The notes beneath the pieces were generated by a model. The model did no database searches. It had not been told where the DNA came from and worked only from the letters and a program-made list of their open reading frames with translations. A program made the translations under genes and the position numbers. This document shows, piece by piece, positions 56,309-64,000 of a stretch of 64,000 bases of DNA (position 1 is the first letter of the stretch; every line of letters begins with the position of its first letter). Origin of the DNA: Gaertneriomyces semiglobifer (lineage: Eukaryota > Chytridiomycota > Chytridiomycetes > Spizellomycetales > Spizellomycetaceae). The stretch lies in the NCBI GenBank assembly GCA_025558075.1, contig JAHLKF010000032.1, positions 100,521 to 164,520 on the forward strand, written 5' to 3'.

Positions 56309-57190
56309 TTACGGGCGAAGTACGGTCAGCAGGCGCTGTGCTACTTTGTCCGCGAGCGAATCCACAAAGCTGGCGGCGGCAGGCATCTCAACGGTGGACA
56401 TCGTATGTGATGGTATCTTGGCATCTCCCGGGACAGACCGCAGGCCGAAAGGACTTGCTGAGTTGGCTGCCGACTCCAATGCTGGGGGGAAGGGATGCAG
56501 TAGTCCGGGCGGGGTCGGGAACGGCAGCTCCAAAACAGAAGCAACGAGGCCAGGCAGATCTGCTGCCGTCCCGTCATCGAAGGACAAGCTGCTGGAGGGC
56601 ACTGGCGATGAGAGGTCAGTCTTTGCCGAGCACGAGTGACGTGTAAGGCTGTCTTTGCGACTGTAGGACCGCCCGCAGTCGTTGCAGTTGTATTTCTTTT
56701 CAGAGTGGACAGTACGCAGATGCTAGCATGTGCAGCGGCAGGCAGATTAGTCAACTGGGACAAGAAGCGCCTTGTTAATAAGTGTCTTACCCTTCTCAGA
56801 TCGTGGGAACGCCGAAAAGTTGCAGTACAAGAAAAGATAGAGGCGTCCCGGTGTCAGATTCACTCCCTGCCGACCAAGTCATTGATGCACTCACATGCAC
56901 TCACAAAGGTGACAAGTAAAATGAGATCGCAGATGCGCCTTCCTGGTGAACGTCTTCCCGCAGCCTCGGTGATGACAATGATATACTCCGTCGAAGGCAG
57001 ATTCGGAAGAAAGCGAATGTTGGTCTTCATTTGAATCGCTTCCGGCGGTCGATTCTGAAAGATCGCAAAGCTATTTAAGCTATTCAAAGCGTGATCGTTG
57101 TAGTTGGAGAATGTTGCTTCTGATATTTCCAACGACGGTTGATCGGCTTCTACGAATGCGAGATGCCTGCAAGGGATCCCAAGCAATCTT
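56309..57190 (-). CDS. C2H2 zinc-finger protein, partly resolved
   Basis: Three zinc-finger segments are visible on the minus strand in the order YHCHHRGCGKTFTRKAHLRSH (~56945), CTATFRRSHDLRRHLRTVH and YNCNDCGRSYSRKDSLTRH. The last exon is 56722-56309 (phase-consistent donor at 56791) and ends in a Pro/Ser-rich tail and a short helix. An acidic Ser-rich stretch (TAGSDSNEDQHSLSSESAFD) lies before finger one. The middle finger lacks a visible first Cys, and the frame between fingers one and two is unsettled, so an exon or a frameshift is unresolved. Upstream exons are not placed; a minus-strand TATA (57733-57741) may be the promoter. Likely a transcription factor. Confidence 0.5.
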
Positions 57191-58976
57191 CGTCATTTCC
57201 AAACAAGATATCGCAAGATGCGCGTGTGCCATCTTCCGACATTGATGCTCCGAGAAGCAAAGTGGGCTGCCGAAACAGGTTGGACGGGTGGACGTCAAGG
57301 CAGGGTGGACCTCACTCAGGCACACAATTGAATGCAGCATACCGGCGACTGGCCACTGTATATATCATAGTAATGACACCGATTCTTGGTTTGTTAACCA
57401 CCAGACGCTGGAAGCAATTTTGTAGGAACGCTGTACAAATAGAGTAAATGCTGTATATGTACAGGTTCAGTTCTGTTCAGAAGATTCCAACGTAATTTTA
57501 AGTTGAGATGATTCCTTGGGTTCAACTAATTCAAAAAGACTAAAATAACGCGCTTTGACAACGTCCGGTGAGGGGGAGGAACGCATAGTGCCATACAACC
57601 GGGTGAATCGTACGGGTTTGCACACTTCATTTCATTCGCGGCGGCCTGCGATGACGAGCAAAGTTGCTCAGTCAAGACTCACCGTCATCGGTCATAGATA
57701 CTTGGCACGGGAGAGGGTGCGGACATCCCCCCCTTTATATCCGAGAGTCGTCTATCTATCGAGATAGAAAAGCTCGGGGCCTGGTGTCTTGATCTCATTT
57801 GCGCAATGAGAGATGCGTCGTTGTAAGATGCGTCTTTTGGCTGCGAGCGTCTTCGCTTTTGAAACGGCGACATGATCATGACCCACTGGACGGCCTAACT
57901 TGGTGGTGAGCAGCTTGACGACCAGGCTGCCTTTTCCACACCGCTTGTTCCTGGTCCTTTCCTTCTGAGTGTCACTATTACAACCAGAGTCGCTCAATAA
58001 AACGCCCTCTATCTTGAGCTGACAGTGTATCGTGACGAGTTATGTGGAGCTAATATTGTTAAGAGGCAGATATCAGTGATGTCAATTTCAATTCACGCGA
58101 TTCCCGGTATTAATTTTTTATGTTCAGTTCTGTCAAATATCAGATGCACCGAGGCAACGAAGATTCCCGAATTACAATGGTCATATTTTGATAGGGTCCG
58201 CGTGGCGAACAAACAGGATACACAATATGCTACATAACAGAAGCTTCATCGACCAAGGGAACACCACCGCAAGAAACATGGACACTGGAAATTTAGAACA
58301 TTTTGAATTAATGGCTAAGCACACCCGCTAAATCACGTCCACAGAGCACATACCAATTCACTTTCCCTTCTGATCCCACCGATGCAAATGAGGACGACGT
58401 TGTCACTCAACCGGATGGTGACGTAGCTGCACGATCAGGTAAGTTTGTCGCACACCGGTCAACCATGTCTTCGGAGTACATACCAATTTACCGGCAAACT
58501 TTTGATCAATGCATGGAACGGTTTCGACCATATAGGGGTAGACCCACTGGCTGGCGTGCTGGTGCGCATTAGCGCAAGGAACTTATGCTCGCTGATGGCA
58601 GCTTTCACCTACATCGTTTCTTGCACAATGGGTAGCGATTGCCATTGTATTGTACGGCAATATCGCCATCGAAGTCCTTAACACGGAGGGCATCTTCTAC
58701 GCGAAGGAAACACATCGCAACTCCGTGGGAACCTTTTTGGTTCTGAGGAACCATTGTTAAAAGAATGACATATCCGAACAATACACGGTGGACTTACGGC
58801 ATATCGAACCAAATCGCGAAATCCGACGAATCCCTTGCTTTCCAAGGTGGATTTGACGACCATTTTTAAATTGTGAAGATTTTCGTCGATGATTTGCTCG
58901 CTGTAAATAATTTTCACGTGGGTGTTCAAAGTCTTGCAGTCACACTCCTATCAAGGCTTGTTAGCGTGCATCGTGA
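57191..58976. other. Mostly non-coding, one gene relic
   Basis: 58066-58125 resembles the end of the secreted-peptide gene (56152-56233) without a usable frame. No other gene is defended. A frame at 58445-58681 has no family features. Confidence 0.45.
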
Positions 58977-59424
58977 TGACATCGGTCCAAGACATCGGTC
59001 CAAGACATCGGTCCAAGACATCGGTCCAAGACATCGGTCCCTCCAAGACATCGGTCCAAGACATCGGTCCAAGACATCGGTCCAAGACATCGGTCCAAGA
59101 CATCGGTCCCTCCAAGACATCGGTCCAAGACATCGGTCCAAGACATCGGTCCAAGACATCGGTCCAAGACATCGGTCCAAGACATCGGTCCCTCCAAGAC
59201 ATCGGTCCAAGACATCGGTCCAAGACATCGGTCCAAGACATCGGTCCAAGACATCGGTCCCTCCAAGACATCGGTCCAAGACATCGGTCCAAGACATCGG
59301 TCCAAGACATCGGTCCAAGACATCCGTCCAAGACATCGGTCCAAGACATCGGTCCAAGACATCGGTCCAAGACATCGGTCCAAGACATCGGTCCAAGACA
59401 TCGGTCCCTCCAAGACATAGGTCC
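58977..59424. repeat. 13-bp minisatellite, about 33 units
   Basis: The unit is catcggtccaaga. Five units carry a 3-base insertion (ggtccctccaag) at about 59037, 59107, 59189, 59260 and 59405, giving a higher-order pattern. Because 13 is not a multiple of three, all six frames stay open and produce long artificial proteins. Confidence 0.97.
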
Positions 59425-59878
59425 ATCGAGTTTTAATCCATCGTCATTGACCACTCACCTGCTCCTTGTCATCTTCCTGGATCTTGATCTTCTTTCGGGC
59501 TGGGTTCTCACAATTCTCGGCCTGAAACCATAGTTGAAGAAGTGAGCGGTATGTCATCGGGAAGGGCAAATACGTGCGATATGACACTTGCCGCCAGTTC
59601 TTCGGCCACTTGTAGGCATTGTTCCAGGTTTTGCTCCGACTCCGCCATCTTTCCTCAGCCTCCATAAGACGTTCTTGAAGATGTTTGACCTTATCCTAAT
59701 ACAGCTATAGTGACCCGCCGTTCGGACAAAGCCCAGATAATTGAGACACTTACAGACAAGCTTTGACAGTTTTCACATGGTGTCGAGGGCTTCGAAACCA
59801 GTGCTTTCAATGCGCGCAAGCGTTCGGCACTCGAAGACATTCTTGGTCAACAGGTTGGATATAGGAATAAGGGGTATA
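59425..59878. other. Spacer between arrays, no gene seen
   Basis: A minus-strand frame at 59444-59665 is rich in Lys/Glu/Trp but has no recognised features. Confidence 0.4.
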
Positions 59879-59990
59879 TTGGCTTGTGGGTTTGTGGGTT
59901 TGTGGGTTTGCGGGTTTGTGGGTTTGTGGGTTTGTGGGTTTGTGGGTAGGTGGGTAGGTGGGTAGGTGGGTAGGTGGGCAGGTGCGTTTG
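59879..59990. repeat. G-rich 8-bp minisatellite
   Basis: Nine or so gtgggttt units pass into six gtgggtag units. The + strand has a GGG run every eight bases, which could form G-quadruplexes. Units resemble lengthened telomere repeats. Confidence 0.95.
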
Positions 59991-60141
59991 TGCGCTTTTT
60001 ATACGTTGGCCCAACCCGTGGGAAACCTGGATGAGGTAAGCTGCTAATTGCTCCACATGACACGCGCGTCACGAGGTCCTTATCAATTGCTACAAGTATA
60101 AGGGGAACTAATACGGTCTGGCGAGTCATACACATGCCAAC

Positions 60142-60713
60142 ATGCCTAGAACCCGCTCGCTTCAGCAGCAACAGCTTGGACACGAGCAACATGCCTTTTC
60201 GGGGTATATTAGTTACGCGGCATTTGTCTTGCTATCAACTGCTGTTTTGGTAAAAGTAATGCCCATGAAGAAGTACCACTCTAAACTTCGCTGGTTCCAA
60301 TCCCATCCCGAAACAGATAACGCCTCAGAGTCTGAGGAACTCACTGGCTCCGAAGAAACTGAGGACACGGCCCGGCGGCAGAGCGGGATTCACGAAGATG
60401 GCTCAATGAATCCCAAGCGGGAGGCCAGCATTTGCTCAGGTGAGGAGTTAATGCTCTAGCATCGTTCAATTTCTGTAGTGATATGACTTGGTTTTGAAAC
60501 ACTTCCTGCAACGACGGGTTTTCAGATGCCTTTTTCCATGGGACCGTGATCAATCGAGTCAGCGCCGTTATTGCTACAGATGCCAATACTCTTAGTATAG
60601 AAATGGAGTCTGCAATCGTGCAATTGCGATTTCCAAGCGCAGAGGCTAGGGTAGCGGTCGGCGACATTCTAAATGGACTCCTTCCGAAATCTGAGAATAA
60701 GTTGACTTTGTAA
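60142..60713 (+). CDS. Small single-pass membrane protein, unknown family
   Basis: Two exons (60142-60439, 60526-60713) with an 86-bp GT-AG intron give 161 residues. A Gln-rich N-terminus leads to one membrane helix (ISYAAFVLLSTAVLVKVM, residues ~23-40). A Ser/Glu-rich stretch follows, then a C-terminal segment encoded by exon 2 (GTVINRVSAVIATDANTLSI, then QLRFPSAEARVAVGDIL) that looks beta-rich and folded. No family is recognised. It is supported by phase and by composition changing exactly at the splice site. Confidence 0.6.
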
Positions 60714-60740
60714 GAGAAGTCGTTGCTCGACAGACAACAT

Positions 60741-61243
60741 GACTGTGCCACCATATAATGTATAATGTATATACAGGCCACGGGCAGCACCAAGGACTCT
60801 GTAAAAACCAATTGAGCTGCGAGTAAGAATGTCGGCTGTCTTGCGCCATGGTTATCAATGACTGTTTGCAGACGGCTCATCTTTAAACGAAGGTCCTCTG
60901 GCACCTGCTCTGGTTGATTTTGTACTAAAGTAATAAGCTCTCTGCCCCGAACAGTGTACGCAGCGGCATAAAGAGTCAGCAATGGCGTGGTTTCAGTAGA
61001 GTTTAGACAGAGGAGCCGGTCAATGTTGAAGTGCGGAATATCCAGGGCGGGTTCACCAGCGTAGTTGTCGTTTTCAGAGAGAGTAAGCGAATGAGGGGTA
61101 ACAAGCTTTGCACGCGCTACCAAAGAACGGAAGTGTTATTTAAACTTTTTAAGTACCAATGCGGTAGGCAGTGGAATTGGCGCTTTTATGCATGAAGAAG
61201 TAACAACCTGCAAAAACCACCGATGCTGGTGCCTACCTGTCAT
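60741..61243 (-). CDS. Putative minus-strand gene, 5' part only
   Basis: A 7-base first exon (61243-61237, ATGACAG) spliced to 61116 gives MTARAKLVTPHSLTL and continues with protein-like sequence (NFNI-type core, ETTPLLTLYAAAYTVRGREL). The frame stays open antisense through the neighbouring + gene to 60341, which is unlikely to be real, so the 3' end must lie elsewhere. No family is recognised. Confidence 0.3.
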
Positions 61244-61756
61244 TTTAACACATGAAGACCCAACTCTGTTTTGCTTCAATCGTTTAGCCTACTTTACTAC
61301 AGCGATACAAGGCTTTCGGTCGGCCCAAAACTCTGTAATTCGTGTTTGGCTTATGTGATCTCCGTAAGGACCGTATTTTGCTATTGAAGTGAATAGGTCT
61401 TTTCTAAGACCCCGGCACATACATGTGCTACGGTCCCTTTCCTGCTCGAGCCCTACGGTGCCAGGCGTGTTTCTATTACAAGTCACGTGATCAAGTCCCA
61501 GGCGCCCTGCAATCGATAACTGATGTCCCGGGACATAGCGTAGATACCCAATGAACAGGTCCCCTTATGAAACCACGAATGCCTTTTTCGGCAAAGAAAT
61601 GCCAATCCGAAGGGCTCACTAAGCCATTCAATCGGTAATCGGCCGTGGCGTTAAGCAATCTCTTCAAAATGTACATATACACTGCTCACAACCAGACGCA
61701 ACCGGAAACAAGGTTTGAAGCGTCGCACTCGGACCAACCGTCATCTAAGTACAAAG
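61244..61756. other. Intergenic, no gene seen
   Basis: Short frames only. Confidence 0.45.
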
Positions 61757-62110
61757 TCCGCCGTGGCGGTAATAGTGCAATGTCCAACAGAGACTCAATT
61801 GTGCCTAAGCAGTGGTGATACAGCATAGTAAACGCAGAACCTTAGTATGCATCCAAAGGTGGCTCATACTTTCACAAGAACGTACCGTTCCAGGGATGAC
61901 CAACGTGCGCACGAAGTCCGCCGTGGCGGTAATAGTGCAATGTCCAACAGAGACTCAATTGTCTAAGCAGTGGTGATACAGCATAGTAAATGCAGAACCT
62001 TAGTATGCATCCAAGGTGGCTCATACTTTCACAATTACATACCGTTCCAGGGATGGCCAACGTGCGTACGAAGTCCGCCGTGGCGGTAATTGTGCAATGT
62101 CTAATTGACA
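61757..62110. repeat. ~155-bp tandem repeat, about 2.3 copies
   Basis: Copies start near 61757, 61913 and 62068, each beginning gaagtccgccgtggcggtaa, which contains a short palindrome ccgccgtggcgg. Identity is high, with small indels. A related ccgcctcggcggtaat occurs at 62380 in the last gene. Confidence 0.93.
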
Positions 62111-62290
62111 CTACCTTTTCTCGCTAGGTAATACCTCTGGCCCAAGTGTTTGAAGAAAATATCTTCCTTGCAAGATTTCAAAGCCGCGGCAGCTACCCTT
62201 GTGGCGAAATGCATCTTTACCCCCCTCGAGCCCGTGCCGTTCTAGCAAATTATCACGGGTGAGCGATGTGTTGCCACGGCACGTCAATAA

Positions 62291-63347
62291 CTAAATGCAT
62301 CTGACACTTGCCATATGGTACTCTAGTCCGCAAAAGCCCTCAAATCCATGGTTTGTGAGCATTGTACGCACAGCAGATTCCGCCTCGGCGGTAATTTCCA
62401 AGGGTGGGTTTTCAGAAAAGATCACTTTCACATGAAAATTCTTATTGTCATTGCAGTAGTATGGAGCGTTCTAAAAGGACCAAATTAGTGAGCCAACGTT
62501 GCACTTGGTCAATCTCTGACCGTCAACCTCGGGTCAATCTCTGACCCTCGACCCTCGGGTCAATCTCTGACCTTCAACATCGTGTCAATCGCTGACCTTC
62601 AACATCGGTCAATCGCTGACCTTCAACATCATGTCAATCGCTGACCCTGAACATCGGTCAATCGCTGACCTTCAATATCGGGTCAATCTCTGACCTCAAC
62701 CCTCGGGTCAATCTCTGACCTTCAACATCGGACAATCGCTGACCTTCAACATCGTGTCAATCGCTGACCCTGAACATCGGTCAATCGCTGATCCTCAACC
62801 GTGGGGTCAATCGCTGACCTTCAACATCTGGTCAATTTCTGACCTTCAACCCTCGGGTCAATCTCTGACCCTCAACCTCGGTCAATTTCTGACTATAGCT
62901 GATACTCACCGCAGTTGTCCAACTTGGTCCTACAAATCCGAGATGGTGAGTGATGTAGTCAGACTCAATTTCAAATGCTTTGGACTCTACCTTATCCGCC
63001 TTCATCACTGGCAGGGCAAAGTCGCTTCCTTGATTTTGCCTCCTAGCGACAAAATATCTGGTATATATATATGTTTCTCATAAAAGCAAAACACAACCTA
63101 CATGATCGCAGCCACCAACCAGCGCAGCCAATGCCTTCGAAGCCGTCAACGCCCTCTTGAGCTGCGCCCGCAGTTCTACATTGAGACCGGGGGTAAGCGC
63201 AGTTGTGGCAGGATACCTGACTTCCTTAAACCCACTTTGAATGGTCTCTTCCTTTACCAGACACTCCGCGCATTGCGGTATATTGTTCAAGAGGGATTCC
63301 AGTTCAGCCAACGTTGAATCGAATTCTTCATCTTGATCGTCCGTCAT
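62291..63347 (-). CDS. Subtelomeric gene with a minisatellite intron, unknown function
   Basis: At least three exons are present. Exon 1 runs from ATG 63347 to about 63097 (MTDDQDEEFDSTLAELESLL, acidic, helical). Exon 2 ends at 62910 and encodes GSDFALPVMKADKVESKAF and HHLGFVGPSWTTA. Exon 3 is 62470-62291 (NAPYYCNDNKNFHVKVIF, then NHGFEGFCGLEYHM, stop). The 439-bp intron 62909-62471 has good GTGAGT and TTTTAG ends and matching phase. The exon 1/2 junction is unresolved: the best donor (63096, GTAGGT) does not match the phase of the best acceptor. No family is recognised. The start codon is about 400 bp from the telomere array. Confidence 0.55.
62505..62895. repeat. ~25-bp minisatellite within an intron
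   Basis: About 15 imperfect units of the type tcaatcgctgaccttcaaca, alternating cgctgacc and tctctgacc versions. It lies wholly inside the second intron of the last gene. Confidence 0.92.
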
Positions 63348-63746
63348 TGTTTGTAATGTTACTAATGTGTTTGCCTGATCTGGAAATTGACACGACAGCG
63401 CCCTTATATACGCCCTCCAAATAACCCTAACACTGCTTCGCGTCGACCCATCTTATTTGCACGTGCGGCATTTACCTTTATGTGGTAATTATCCTAGACC
63501 CTGCAGCGCCCCAGGGTTTCACAAATTAAATTGCGCATTCCCCCTTTAGAACTTGTCTCCCATGATCCACACGGTAATTATCGACAAAAACGCTTTCATT
63601 TTCATTTTGCTATTCAACTCAACTGGCAACGATAAGGGCACAAATTAATTTGCACGTGGGCTCTACTCTCAATCACAACGCGTCGTGGACAAGTATCAGA
63701 CCTACACATCAGTTGGGGTATGTAAAGAGGCGTGTCATTTTCTCTT
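63348..63746. other. Telomere-adjacent spacer and promoter of the last gene
   Basis: AT-rich with one reversed telomeric motif (aaccctaa at ~63421). No further gene seen. Confidence 0.5.
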
Positions 63747-64000
63747 AGGGTTAGGGTTAGGGTTAGGGTTAGGGTTAAGTTAGGGTTAAGTTAGGGTTAG
63801 GGTTAGGGTTAGGGTTAGGGTTAGGGTTAGGGTTAGGGTTAGGGTTAGGGTTAGGGTTAGGGTTAGGGTTAGGGTTAGGGTTAGGGTTAGGGTTAGGGTT
63901 AGGGTTAGGGTTAGGGTTAGGGTTAGGGTTAGGGTTAGGGTTAGGGTTAGGGTTAGGGTTAGGGTTAGGGTTAGGGTTAGGGTTAGGGTTAGGGTTAGGT
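63747..64000 (+). repeat. Terminal telomere, (TTAGGG)n
   Basis: About 42 units run to the last base. Two variant units with ttaagttaggg occur at 63775-63795, close to the inner edge, and the rest are perfect. The G-rich strand runs toward the window end, as at a right chromosome arm. Confidence 0.99.

Noticed and set aside
58922..59533. Long open frames of 150-203 codons on both strands
   Set aside because: They are by-products of the 13-bp repeat, whose length keeps every frame open.

Overview
The window is eukaryotic and ends at a chromosome tip. Its last ~255 bases are uninterrupted (TTAGGG)n on the + strand, in the orientation expected of a right-hand telomere. Gene content and architecture point to a fungus, and within fungi most likely an aquatic zoosporic lineage (chytrid-like). 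The evidence is many short GT-AG introns (mostly 49-110 bp), niaD-type nitrate reductase, Bmt6, a 7TM-RGS protein, a GABA-B-like class C GPCR, a Cache/HAMP sensor and a secreted Hint (hedgehog/intein-type) protein. The lineage is an inference from gene families; no rRNA is present to check it.

Layout. 1-3.2 kb: no confident gene, one striking 21-bp perfect fold-back. 3.2-15.6 kb: conserved, gene-dense core with an intronless mannitol-dehydrogenase-family enzyme, tRNA-Met(CAT), a small HMG/YABBY-like DNA-binding protein, a 6-exon WDR48/UAF1 homologue, a 6-exon 7TM-RGS protein and the rRNA methyltransferase Bmt6. 15.6-20.2 kb: decayed DNA with a fragment copied from an ABC transporter, a second dispersed coding fragment and a Ty1/copia RNase H relic. 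20.2-31.3 kb: a 10-exon ABCC (MRP-type) transporter, nitrate reductase, the Hint protein and a small unknown gene. 31.3-43.6 kb: accessory and decaying DNA with fold-backs, interstitial telomeric repeats, a Cache-TM-HAMP sensor carrying one frameshift, a divergent 5-exon DBP5-like helicase and a frameshifted pseudogene. 43.6-49.1 kb: the 15-exon class C GPCR and a nuclear unknown. 49.1-64 kb: subtelomere with at least seven tandem-repeat arrays, an M28/ERMP1-like membrane protein lacking its catalytic half, two divergently transcribed small secreted proteins, a C2H2 zinc-finger gene, a small membrane protein, and a last gene with a minisatellite inside an intron, about 400 bp from the telomere.

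Functionally the annotated genes split into housekeeping (rRNA modification, deubiquitinase cofactor, tRNA), nutrient and stress handling (nitrate reductase, polyol metabolism, efflux pump) and cell-surface sensing (class C GPCR, 7TM-RGS, Cache sensor, secreted Hint and small secreted proteins). Exon models were built by hand from splice consensus, phase continuity and family alignment from memory; no search was run.
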